From Sipunculus nudus (lineage: Eukaryota > Annelida > Sipuncula > Golfingiida > Sipunculidae), in contig CM049315.1 of NCBI GenBank assembly GCA_026874595.1, forward strand, positions 72,961,416 to 73,025,415: a DNA stretch of 64,000 nucleotides. Direction: 5' to 3'. Of the stretch, positions 47,929-58,899 are shown in pieces (the first letter of the stretch is position 1; every line of letters starts with the position of its first letter). The translations under genes and the position numbers were made by a program. The notes below the pieces were generated by a model, which was not told the origin of the DNA, ran no database searches, and saw nothing but the letters and a program-made list of their open reading frames with translations.

Positions 47929-47978
<50 letters not shown>
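47805..47978. repeat. Inverted repeat next to (TA)n
   Basis: ATGGTACAAATGGCAATCTGGTA (about 47811) and its near reverse complement ACCAGGTTGCCATATGTACCAT (ending about 47930) form ~25-bp arms, followed by a TA run (47931-47978). Confidence 0.7.
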
Positions 47979-47983
<5 letters not shown>

Positions 47984-48469
47984 TACAATTAGAACTATTG
48001 TGCAAGATAAATAAATAAAAAATATATTTTAATATATATGCTGTCTAACGTTATCGATAAATAATATATTAATTACTGCATTTGGAATGTGTACATTTTT
48101 CACAGACACCTCAGCCGTCTTACAGGTTATGGGGTTAAAGTTTTTTTTTTTTTGTTTTTTTTGGATGTCTCCAGGCAAACTCCGATTTTTCATCCTAAGG
48201 ATGTAGCTCATTGTATCTGCATGTGAACTGACATCAGTGCCATGCAAGCACAAGAATTTAATGATTAGACAAAGCGAAACCCCGGGATAACTGGTAGTAC
48301 CGAAGGGAGGACCGGGGGTTGAGGCGTGGCCCTGTGCGGCTCTGTGGGCCTACTTGGCTACACACCCTATGATTGGTTTATTATTATTCCCTGCCACCTC
48401 CATAGAAATGGTCAGCGTCCGTTCGTCACAGATAAGACGTAAACGGGAAAACTAAAAAAGAATATGAAG

Positions 48470-48960
48470 TACAACCACCAAACATGCAGCACTGATGCAT
48501 CTTTATCAAGGGCCAAGACATGGATGACCTTGACACATTTTTAAGATCACTGTGTCGATAATGCTAAAATGACGTTAGCACAATAACTGGAAAAGTTCTA
48601 CAGGTACAGTCACCAAATATGCAGCTTATATGTTTTAATCAATGGCTAAGTCAAGTTCGAACATAGATGACCCCATTTTTCAAGGTCACAGCGGCGATAA
48701 TGATTTAAACGCAAAAACTCAAAAAGAGTTTCAGTTACAGCCACCAAACTTGCAGCATTGATTTGCCTTATCAAGGGCTAATTCGAGTTCAAATATTGAT
48801 GACCTTGAATCATTTTCAAGGTCACAGAGGCAATGATGATTAAATGTTTCGCAATAATTCCAAAGAAATGAAGCAGAGTCACAAAATTTGCAGCATATAC
48901 CTTCATCATGAGGGCTAGGTCACGTTCGAATATGGATGATGTTGATGCAGTTTACAAACT
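48470..48960. repeat. Four tandem units, period ~130-140 bp
   Basis: CACCAAAC/ATATGCAGC-type starts recur near 48477, 48610, 48739 and 48870. Each is followed by TCAAGGGCTA, GTTCGAA.ATGGATGACCTTGA and TTTCAAGGTCACAG. No coding frame is kept. Confidence 0.8.
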
Positions 48961-50906
48961 CACAGTAAACTTGGTGGGTGACATTGACCCATCTTGAATT
49001 TCATATAGGTGTTCACAATTTTTTCCAGGTATATCCACAACAGGCAGGGGAGATACTAGATCTGTTCCACAGATCAACGTTTCCCTTGTATATTCTTGGT
49101 TGACTTAGTTTGTTTTAATTCTACGACTGCTCAATCTATTTTCTTAGCTGAGGAAAAAATTTCCCAGCGAGATAGATTTATATATTGTATGTCTTATGGG
49201 GGTTTAATTTTTCCTCCAGCATCTCCCCATATCAGGCGAATCTATTGAGTCTCCTCAGTCCATCAGGGTTGGCTGGATTCTTCGTTTACATTCAATTACA
49301 ATATATTACAACATAATATGATGGTCTCGCATTCACTACTGCCGTGTGGGTAAGTTCTCATGACATTTTTTAGTTAAACATTAAATTACCTTTTATAATT
49401 GCATTTCACTCACAACGAATGTACTTTCCCTTGACTGCAATTTTTCAACTACTCGCTAATAATGAATAATGAGGATAAGAAAACACTGCGTAAATCGTGT
49501 TTTATTATACTGATGTAGATAGCAAAATAAAGTTGCCTCAGCGTGGTTAATAAAACATGAAAATCCCAGAACACAAAATTATAAAAGAACTCCAATTTAT
49601 CATTAAAAAATGCGACGAACTATTTGCCTTTAATACTGTAATAATTGTTACTCTTGTAATAAATGTCGTTTGTGGCATAAATAAACACGTATGAGAGGAC
49701 TGTAAATGTATTCTGAATAATAAAGACTCCTAACCTTTTACTTTTATGAAATTTCGTTAAATTCGTTATTTCTTCAGTGATGATATAAAACTGACGGCTA
49801 TTTTTTATTACAATAGTGACCGTTATTACAATAGTGGTTGCTCGACTTGGTGTCTTTTGTAATACCGTTCACTATTGTAATAAATTTCGTATCAGGTATA
49901 ATTAATGACGTGAGAGTGGATAATAACGTTTGGAATACTATAATTTCCCAGCATATTACACTTAAACAGACATATAAAACGATGGTGTCTTTTCAAGATA
50001 AACGGCGAGGGAAATTATTTCTTCAGTGGTGAGATAAAAGTGGCGGCTATTTTTATTACATTAGTGACCATTAATACTATAGTGGTTGCTCGACACAGTC
50101 ATTATTGTAATAACGTTCACTATTGTAATAAATTTCGTATTAGGTATAATTAATTAAGTACGATTGGTTTCAACATTCGGAATACTATAATTCCCCAGTA
50201 TTTTACACTTGAACACAATGGTAATAACGCTCACTATTGTAATAAATTTCGTTATAGTATAATTAATTAAGTACGGATGGATAACAACGTTTGGAATACT
50301 ATAATTCCCCAGCATTTTACACTTGAACACAAATATAAAAAAGATGGAGGCATTTCAAGATTAAATATGTGGGAAATTATTTCCTCAGTGGTGAGTTGAA
50401 AGTATCAGCTATTTTTATTACAATAGTGACCTTTATTACAATAGTGGTTGCTCGACACGGTCACTATTGTAATAACGTTCACTATTGTAATAAATTTCGT
50501 AATTGCTATAATTAATGATGTAAGAGTGGATTATAAAGTTTGGAATACTACAATTCTGCAGCATTTTAGAATGGAACTCAAATTGAAAACAACGGTAGCA
50601 TTTCAAGATGAACGACGATAGAATTATTTCTTCAGTGGTGAAATAAAGGTGGCCGCTAGTTTTTATTACAATAGTGACCGTTATTACAATAGTGGTTTCT
50701 CGACACGGTCAGTAATGTAATAAAGTGTAATAACATATGAAATACAAACTGATGCGTTGTTGGGGAGACAGAGTATGAATTGTGTGTTTTTTTTTCGGAA
50801 ATGTCATTTGTTTGGAAGAATCTCGACAAATCTACTTAAATTTTCCGCCTGCAACATCAACCACTATTGTAATAAAAATTATTACAATAGTGGGTGCATT
50901 TGCAAA

Positions 50907-51460
50907 CGTTGATATGTGGTTGATATATTTTTTTAATATGACGATCAAAGCAGTCGTCTACAAAGTTGCCCAAGTGGGACAGCCCGATTAGGCTGCTTTT
51001 CAATGAGCGCAATTTTTCTGCGATACGCCACGGTGGAGTTCTGTTGCTGCAGCCATATTTCCTTGAAAAATAAAGCATGATGAAGGTTTCGCCTGGCGGG
51101 GCATTGAACGCGTGTCGCATAAATCGCTACATGTGCGATTTGCGCCGCGCATTATTTTCGCCGCTCGGCACCCCGCGCGGCAACCCGCGTCCATGGATAG
51201 GATACATTGGTAAAACACTGGAGCGAATCTGCCACTACCGCAACGCCAATGTCAGTTCTTCAAGTTGATTCAACGTTAATATGCCAACGTTGAATCGACT
51301 CTTATTTCAACTATCTATTAACGTTGTTTCATTAACGTTGTATCAACGTTGATATGGCAACGTTGATTTAGTTCTCATTATCAACCATATTTCGACCGTT
51401 GAATCAACGTTGAATAACAACGTAAAGTCAAAGTTAAATCAACGTTCCTGTGCCCACTGG
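50907..51460. mobile_element. Non-autonomous DNA-element fragment with AACGTTGA repeats
   Basis: From about 51240 to 51450 the word CAACGTTGA(ATCAACGTT) recurs in both orientations at least eight times, ending TCCTGTGCCCACTGGGG, a CAGTGGGCAC-type terminus. The GC-rich part to its left (51000-51260) has overlapping open frames but no recognised domain. Confidence 0.5.
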
Positions 51461-52013
51461 GGAGGTCCGGTTTAGCAGGTGAACCGGTCCATGGGTTCAG
51501 GTCCAACTATTAAAACAAAATTGTAGTCAGGCCCTACTATTGTGGTTTTATTCTTCATAATTTTTATTGCTAATATTTCTTCAAATATATGATAAAACCG
51601 ATAATCACTTACACGATAACCGTACAATAAATGTGATATTATAATCCATAGGGCAATATCAAGACCTAGATTAATTTTTAAATAACAATTTCAAAGTCAA
51701 AATCTTTGTAAATAATTTAAAAAAAAGAATTTGCTGGGTGGGATGGCTGCGGCTTAACATAAGCTGAATTGTGATATAGTGGTTTAGTGCGATTTGAAAA
51801 TTGAAAACTCAATCAAATGCGAATATAGTATAATTAATAGAGTAGATACAGGACCATCTATTTAATGTATTATATGTATAGGAATTGTTCTTTTTATGTG
51901 TTGATGCACGGTGATAAATACCGATTTAAACATCACAACAGGACGGGGATAAGAATTCTTTAATCATAAGTTAAAGAAAATGACCCTTTACTGTTAATCT
52001 GAGAATGTATATA

Positions 52014-52145
52014 TACACAGTGAAACCTTGTTGTGTCGAAGCGGAAAACTTCGATACATCCGAGGTTCGACACAAGCGGGTTTTATTTGGTAATAATTTA
52101 ATCATTAGTCTGTAACTTCGACATAAGCGGGGAATTTGACTTAAG

Positions 52146-52211
<66 letters not shown>

Positions 52212-52235
52212 ATATATATATATACACACATTTAA
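52014..52235. repeat. pogo-like end plus (TA)n
   Basis: TACACAGTGAAACCTTGTTGTGTCG at 52014 resembles a Tigger-like terminus. Repeated TTCGACA.AAGCGG words follow, and a TA run (52149-52203) interrupts the element. Confidence 0.45.
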
Positions 52236-52262
52236 CCATATTTTGCAAATACATGATACGCA

Positions 52263-52535
52263 TTAAAGAGTTTCTTTTAATATACTCTTGTTCAGAGCAA
52301 GAAATATAGGTTGACCATAAATCCATAAAATCATCTGTTCAGCATTAGCCTCTAACAATTTAGTATATAAAGCGGTCTGGACCGGAAGGATAAGTTGTAC
52401 AAGATCTATATCCTCCAAATTATTAAGGAACACAGCAAAATGAATACTATCACCATCTATAAGGTCTCCATCATATACCAAGACCACATGCAAGATTGGC
52501 CGCGTATAGAGTTTACCACAAATTAGACATATCAT
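52263..52535 (-). CDS. Unassigned 90-codon open frame
   Basis: Starts with ATG at 52535 and ends at 52263. The sequence is acidic with a protein-like composition (VLVYDGDLIDGDSIHF, NNLEDIDLVQ) and a CxxC near the start (MICLIC). No family recognised, no splice context; it may be chance or the end of a mobile-element gene. Confidence 0.2.
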   Translation of the reverse strand: MICLICGKLYTRPILHVVLVYDGDLIDGDSIHFAVFLNNLEDIDLVQLILPVQTALYTKLLEANAEQMILWIYGQPIFLALNKSILKETL

Positions 52536-53099
52536 TTCATGGGACGATAATCGAGCACCGTATGCTGCTAAGAGTTTGATAATATACGTTGTTTAAATCT
52601 GCCTGCCTCGCGACATCCAGGTATTAATGCGTACAAAGGATGGCAGCACTTAAGGATTTCGAAGTTCAAGGTTATGATAAGGGCACGGAAATGCAACACG
52701 AAAATATTGCATGCAGAGAAGCTAAGCGTTGATCTATTTGCTTAGTCTGACGGCAATTGGGCCATTAGCCGCTGAGAAAAGACATGAATAACCTGATCCG
52801 ACCATTATCATGAATTATAAAATAGGATGCAACAAATATGAGCAACATTGAATCAGCATCGTCACACTGAAAGACATGATCCTCTCATCAAGGTGCTGAC
52901 AAGTGAGGACAAACATAACATATCAAACTTGAAGGAAGTCCAAATGCATTTACCCTATTCACTGCTCATTTTTTTCAAACTTATATCAAGGAGTGTATCG
53001 TGAAATTAAGTGCGGATCGGGTATAAAAAGAAGGTCCTAAAAGTTGGAATGAGAGAGGCAGCCAGAAGTTATTTTTAAAAATTAGTCCTAAACGTATTA

Positions 53100-53510
53100 T
53101 TAAATTTGAATTATATAACAAAGCGTAGCCTTACATTTTATTGTAAAAATAGAAAATTCAAAAATGAGATTTTTATAAGATTAGTTTTACCATTAAGAAT
53201 CACATTGTTCTGATCTAGACAAATTATTTCTTAGTGAAACTTGTTACGGGGTGTCTTTAAAGCGAACCGAACTGTCTCTCTAGTGAAGTTTGTTTTTCTA
53301 GCGAAGCGGTTGGTACGCCAGTCTTGTGCGCCATCACATGGGTTCGAATCCCGGATTGGCCCAGAATTTTCCACTGGATAAATTGTCTTCGTAACAAACT
53401 TCACCAATTAAAGTAATTTTCAGACTGGATTTCAAATTTTCTCTATAATTGTATTTTTTTTAATGATAGGAATATCTCTAAGGCCTATTTATATATCTAT
53501 ATAATTAATA
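53100..53510. repeat. Dispersed repeat, copy carrying the 155-bp insertion
   Basis: Matches 59185-59425: ATAACAAAGCGTAGC, TTGTAAAAATAGAAAAT, GTTCTGATCTAGA, GTGAAACTTCAC. The copy at 59.3 kb is uninterrupted where this one contains 53242-53400. Confidence 0.75.
53242..53396 (+). mobile_element. 155-bp insertion with TG...CA inverted ends and a tRNA-like Pol III promoter
   Basis: It begins TGTTACG and ends CGTAACA (7-bp perfect inverted ends, LTR-like TG...CA). AACT flanks both sides (53238-53241, 53397-53400). The homologous site near 59.34 kb has a single AACT, so the edges are well defined. Inside are an A-box-like TAGCGAAGCGGTTGGTA (53299-53315) and a perfect B-box GGTTCGAATCC (53341-53351), with GCG/CGC able to form a D-stem. 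It could be a tiny LTR-type (TRIM/SMART-like) solo LTR or a MITE that captured a tRNA. Confidence 0.75.
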
Positions 53511-53689
53511 AGGAGTTTAGTTTTTTCCAGAACACGGTTTACCTGTTTTCGTTCTGATTTTATACTCCAAATTTGGCAGACGTATTGGTTGTGTGCTCTT
53601 CTAGAACAAGTTTGTTTTATTTTGCGGGATTATGCCCCATTAAGATAAATAATTAATAATTTTAATATTTCCGCATTAGGTGCCCTTAT

Positions 53690-55265
53690 TTCTTTTGTGC
53701 TGCAAGGTCCTTCACGCCTGTGACGCTTTTTTAGGTGGCGCGTCGGGATTTTCACTGACCTGTTAAGACCGTGGCCAGCGCGCGTGTCTGCGCAAAAGGC
53801 CTTTCCGTGCAATGCATGGTCACGCGGGTCCACTATAATCCCCATTTAACCCCATATCCATTGTAACGCCTCTAAAGGAATTTTTCTCTCTCAAAGGAAG
53901 TCAAGGCTTTAAATCCAAGGACTACATGACTCCGCTTTCAGTGCGAGGGCTTTTCAGTTAGGTCAACACTTGGCACTGAGTCCAGTGATGTGACCACTGT
54001 TTGACAGATTTTAATGGTTAACAGGTATGTTGATTTTTATTCATTCAAAAATATCCTTCCATGATAACCGCGGTTTCAAAAGTTCGGCCAAGTTATGTGT
54101 TTTATGAAGTTTTTTTAAAGTAACCCAAAATTGAATAATCATTCGGGTAGGGTGGCGGGGGGGGGGGGGGGTTCTGGGAGGGAGCGGTTCACATATATTC
54201 GTTAAGATCCGTTGTCTGTAGGGAAGTTAAAAAACATGAAAAAATATCAGGAGTACATCTTATAATTGATAACAAACTAGAATCTGTAGTCAGGGCGCAC
54301 GTACCTCCACCAGAATCTCCTTAAATATCAGTCAGTTCACGTGTTAGCGTTTCATATGTGTGAACACTGTCATGCTTCAGTAACACGAGTTCACCTTGCG
54401 AGGGTCAGAACACATAAAAACGAACGGGTGGCATCCACACGGGGACAAAGAAATGGTCCATGTAATTATGGTTTATAAGAAAATATATATTGTGGTGATT
54501 CTGATTACCTCCAAATGAAATGCACTATTGATATGTCTTTACCCTTACCCCCTACAAATGTCGGCAAAACATTTTTCGCCTGTCACGCTTTTTTCAGGAG
54601 GTGATCTGTAATCCCCAATGAACCCCCTTTTCATTATATATTCTGTTAAGGAATTTTAATCTGTCAAAAGGAAGTAAAGATCTTAAATTCAAGCGCGGAA
54701 CACGTCCACATGAATCTTTTAATAAGGATAACTTTTCTGTTGAGTGGACACAAAAAGTTGAGATCCTTTACCCGATCACCGTTGTATTGGTTTACAGGTA
54801 TGTTGAATTTTATACATTCAGATGTATCTTTCCATGGTAACCATGATTTTAATAGTTCGGCCGATTTATGGGTTGTTTGAAAAAAAGTATTCTCAAAAGG
54901 AAGGCCTGGAGGGGAGGGGGGGAGGGGGGGGGGGGATTGCATACACTTCTATGGGTCCTCAATCTTTTGGGGAATTGAAACCCCCATAGAATCTACTAAT
55001 CAGTCGTTCGTTCATACGTGCACATTTCATGTAAAACATTGTCATGGTCCAGAAACACATGTTCACCAGGCGAGTGGCAGAAAAACTGCATACGAATGGG
55101 CGGCTTCTACCAAGGGACAAAGGAACAGTCCCTTATAATTCTTCCTTTGTTGAATAGTGATTATGGTAATTAAGAAAACATATATTATGGTGATTCCGAT
55201 TACCTCAAAAAATGTAATGGATTACGGATGCTGTTTTACTCTACCCCTCTACAAATTTTCAGCAA
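53690..55265. repeat. Tandem duplication, two units of ~0.87 kb
   Basis: Unit 1 (about 53690-54550) and unit 2 (about 54570-55265) share in order CGCCTGTGACGCTTTTTT, TCAAAGGAAGT, AACAGGTATGTTGA.TTTTAT, TTCCATG.TAACC, a long poly-G tract, TGTTCACC...GCGAG and CCTCTACAAAT. No gene is visible in either unit. Confidence 0.8.
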
Positions 55266-55269
55266 AATC

Positions 55270-56055
55270 TGTATATATTGCATTTTGCGTTAATTTGCTG
55301 AAAGACAATACGACGAACCAAGGCTGAAGTGGTTTCTTTGCTAAATGCTTTCATCGAAATATATCAACCTGCTTTTTTTATCTGGGAATTTTGTCAATTT
55401 TATACCAGACCTGCTTATTCCATGACAATTTACAGTACTTTTCAGTACAATTCAATACTGTTGGAATATATTTTTCTTGGCCTGTCTTTCTCACATTGGC
55501 AGCTATACGTTTCGCGTACAAGAGACTTCAACGACATATGCATGTGTATACAAATAACGCATGTGTCTGTTAACATGCCTTAGACTATACTCTCAACTTA
55601 CTACACTGAATAAACATCACGATGTCGCCTGAGCTTCAAGTGATACAAAGTATCTTTCATATAATTTCACGACAGAATGCCTCTTTATACAATCGTTATA
55701 TTTACGATATTTCCAAAGCAATGAAGCTATCAGACCTATGTTGTTTATCGGAAAAAAAAAACTTCTCACTTAAAAATTCGTATACTCTGTATATGCCTCA
55801 TGTCTCATTCCAAAATTTATTTTTGTGTGATTTCTGGAAAAGAAAAATATTTATTTCTATGTTGATATTTTTGGGGAGGGTGTTCCTGGAGAATTCTGGC
55901 AAAAGTAATCTTTATATCATATAAGTGAAACACATGACAAACGTTCCTGCAAAAACCTTAGGATGAAATATGAGTAGTTTAGTTCCTATTAGCTTATATC
56001 AAAAATATGCATCAGATAGAACCTTGGATTGTCCGCGGGTGCAGCTAGTTTTAGT
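55270..56055. other. Non-coding stretch
   Basis: Three overlapping 60-100-codon frames, all AT-rich without motifs; no gene supported. Confidence 0.4.
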
Positions 56056-56059
56056 AATT

Positions 56060-56208
56060 TCTAAGTACACATGTAAATATGTAGCTAAACCATGTTCCTT
56101 GACCATGACCATCTCACGGGAGCCAGAGTCAACAACAGCCTGCCACGTGAATTACTGCACGATGCCCAGTTTATGTTTGCTACAGTGCCCAGTCAAACAC
56201 AAAGATCT
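56060..56208 (-). pseudogene. Retropepsin (gag-pol junction) remnant
   Basis: The minus-strand frame has a knuckle-like TGHCSKHKLG, one stop, then TWQAVVDSGSREMVMVKEHG. The Asp-Ser-Gly with hydrophobic residues before it is the aspartic-protease active-site motif of Gypsy-type elements. The fragment is short and isolated; it differs from the RDTGSG protease at 13.7-14.1 kb. Confidence 0.4.
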
Positions 56209-56989
56209 GACCCAAATGACTATTATCATAAACGTCAAATAAAATAATATCAACCAGTATCATCTACAACTTTGCTCAGCTGTAATATAGAAAATGCATT
56301 TTTTAATTTAAATATCAAAGTTTTAAAACTAGTCATTTGATATAAAACGGATAATCTATGAAGAAATACTTCCGTGCTAAGCGTGTAGGGTTAGGGCAGT
56401 GAAGTAGCAGGAAAGAAGGGTAGCCGAACACCGAGGGGCGTATACCTTCCTATTACTCAATATAGCCATAATTAAGTCTAAGTTATTCATTTGATTCAGT
56501 TGCTAAACCTGCAGTTCCATCTCATAATAAAGCGTTCAAGCATAAATTTTCAGCTGTTTTGAATATTTTATTTTCTGTTGTTGCTATTAAGTTGTTGACA
56601 CGTGGGGGAATGATACAGTGGATAATTAATTAAGTCGCCTCTCACCTTGGTGTGAATGCTCTTTGATCTAGTTACAGGTGGTTGAATATTGCCCAGTATT
56701 AACACTGATATTACGCCTTGTTTAAACATATGAGAGAATATATGATGTTCTCCCGAACATCATTTTGATTTTTCTAGAAATTAGCCGAGCTTGAACTGGG
56801 GATAATCATCTCCGAAATCTCAAGTCGTAATGGCAAGGTTATACATCTACCTGTCGTCGTATATCAGAATCTCCTATCAATAATGGTTATCTTTTGATCG
56901 TTAATTGCTTAAATACTAACCCAATACGTGGTTTATTGCTGTGTTACTTAATAAACTTTATTTATTTATATTAATTGTACAGCTAGTTA

Positions 56990-57175
56990 TAAGGTCTAAT
57001 ACGTTCTGTAGGCTCTGGAGGTGGAGTAAACCAGAGGACCCGGAGAAAACCATTGACCTTGGACTGGTAACTAAAACCCCCTCTCATATCCACCCCGGAG
57101 ATCGAACCCGGGTCACCATCAGAGAGAGCTGAGCGTGTAACCCCTCGAATGCCCAGCACCGAGTACATCGAAAAG
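56990..57175 (-). mobile_element. tRNA-derived SINE with conserved central domain
   Basis: On the minus strand an A-box-like GCATTCGAGGGGTTACACGC is followed by a B-box, GGTGACCCGGGTTCGATCTCC (core 57100-57109). Next comes a body with TGGTTTTCTCCGGGTCCTCTGG, a phrase shared by widespread metazoan SINE families. The exact family is not assigned. Confidence 0.65.
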
Positions 57176-57649
57176 CTGGACTGTTAATTAAACGCACTAA
57201 ACAATATTGGTGATTTTGAAATGTCCATTTGTGTTAAAATAAAACAAAGAAAAACTCAGAGAGCACAGACCTCTGCCAAGGCAGCTCATTTTCCTAGTAT
57301 GGCATTGTCTGAGAGGTAGGAGTTTCTTCTAAAAAAATCATGGATCCGGATCACCCCCAAAATTGAAACAATTGTTGCTATATCATTATACAGCTATACA
57401 AAAAATTTTATCTGAATTAAAATATGTGTCTGTGTAATATTGCTTACAGACACAGAAAAAACGAATACCGCAAAAACATAACACTTGCTCCTTGGCACAG
57501 GTAATAAGGAATATTTATGATGTAATTATATTTTGATAAGTAGGCCAAACGTGTCACATAACATAACCGCGAAAAAGCAGCCCGTCCCATCGTTGTCTTT
57601 TGGGTGACGAGAGAGTGTGGTCCAGAGATTTGCGTTTTTCCATTTTACA

Positions 57650-58130
57650 GCGGCTTAAGACTTAAGTACAGGGTCACCACAAATACCGTATCAAAGATAT
57701 TTTTTAAAAAATTTTTTAATGAATCCCAAAAAGGTTTCTAAACATGCCATAAAGGTTTACAACCTGTTTTTGACTAATTAAAAGGGTTCGAAAAGATGTT
57801 GCTGATCCCACATTGTGTTGTTAAATCTAGTCTATCACAATATCAACGATATTGAATTTGAGACGGAGACTTTTTTCTTCTTCTGTTTGAATATAGCTTG
57901 CTTCAATAAAGTTTTATTCCATTAAAAGGTTTCTGAAATTATTCCAAAAGGGTTTAAGATCCCATAAAGGTGTAAAAATTGGATTTTGATCATAACAATT
58001 TTGATAATCCCATAAGGGTTTTCTAGAGGGTTTTACTAAAACATTTTTTTGAAAAAGAAAACCCTAATAAGTTTTCATAGATTAAATGTTTAAAAAACTC
58101 GGAGGATTCGTTAAGGGTTTCGCTATTTGG
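57650..58130. repeat. Cluster of AAAGGGTTT-type words
   Basis: CATAAAGGTTT, AAAAGGGTT, AAAAGGTTTCTGAAATT, CCCATAAGGGTTTT and reverse forms recur about ten times without a clean period. It is a degenerate interspersed repeat with no coding frame. Confidence 0.4.
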
Positions 58131-58759
58131 ACAAGCTAAAACTCTTTTTCAATCACTTTAAAAAAAATCTTACTTTTAGCATTGTATATACACAAGAGAT
58201 TGACTAGCTTGTTACTGTAGTTCAAATAAATAGACAAACAGATATGACCCTGCATAACGCACGGGCAGTTATGTATCAGTATTTCAGTTTAATCTAAATA
58301 TTCATAGACATGACATCAGGATCAGAAATCACAGTAAAGGACGAACAAACAGGTCATAACACCACGGCATGGTCTAGATGAATCATCTAGATTAGACAGA
58401 GAGATGAATGAATAAGCCTGAGTTTAACCATAAAGACCAATTATAACCCACCTGGCTATCTCGTTTGAAGGCAATCAAAGCGAGACTTCACAGGGCATGT
58501 ACGTGTTATGACATGGAGTCCATCAACTACAAGATCCAATATAAATATGTGGATTATGAGTTTTTGGATTATGTACTTTCATTTCTTCGTTATAAAGTTA
58601 TGCTGAATGATTTCCCAAATTTTAATTTGTGTATTGTTTGATTATTATCAACTGAGGACATTACAATTTAGGTCCGTCATTATTTGTGTACTACAACTTG
58701 ATCAATTAAGATATGTCATCAATTTAATGAGCTTGTACATAATAGTTCAATCACAGTAC

Positions 58760-58852
58760 CAGAAGGCATGGCTCTTGTTGGTTGACTGGTTACAGGGAGG
58801 ACAGCTGGCGTGGATGTGGTGGTTGGCATCAGATCAGTTGTATCAGCTGGCT
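58760..58852 (-). CDS. Candidate Thr/Pro-rich exon (mucin-like)
   Basis: On the minus strand ACATTTCAG precedes 58852 and CTG|GTACTG follows 58760. The 93-nt block is open in phase 1-1 and reads PADTTDLMPTTTSTPAVLP, a Thr/Pro/Ser-rich stretch like an O-glycosylated linker. A 20-bp tandem duplication (58841-58880) doubles the acceptor together with the first exon bases. No neighbouring exon was found. Confidence 0.3.
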
Positions 58853-58899
58853 CTGAAATGTATCAGCTGGCTCTGAAATGTAAAAACAGCATCTAGTGA

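Larger units (their letters stand above)
45387..50906. mobile_element. Large fold-back element with complex terminal inverted repeats
   Basis: The left arm (about 45523-46060) is the inverted counterpart of the right arm (about 49765-50906); the 45600-45815 block and the 50630-50830 block are nearly identical when reversed. Both arms are built of ~250-bp units starting at a TTCTTCAGTGGTGA landmark (two on the left; four on the right near 49771, 50020, 50381 and 50630). Each unit contains several CACTATTGTAATAA / TTATTACAATAGTG words. An extra array of the same words lies at 45387-45522. The 3.7-kb middle has no transposase-like frame, so it is non-autonomous. The structure resembles Foldback-type elements; no family is assigned. 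Confidence 0.8.

Noticed and set aside
53290-53375. Functional tRNA gene
   Set aside because: The B-box is perfect but acceptor and anticodon stems do not form, and the sequence is inside a 155-bp insertion; it is tRNA-like only.
57650-58130. Telomere-like repeat (AAAGGGTTT words)
   Set aside because: The words are irregular, in both orientations and without a period; animal telomere repeats are TTAGGG-type.
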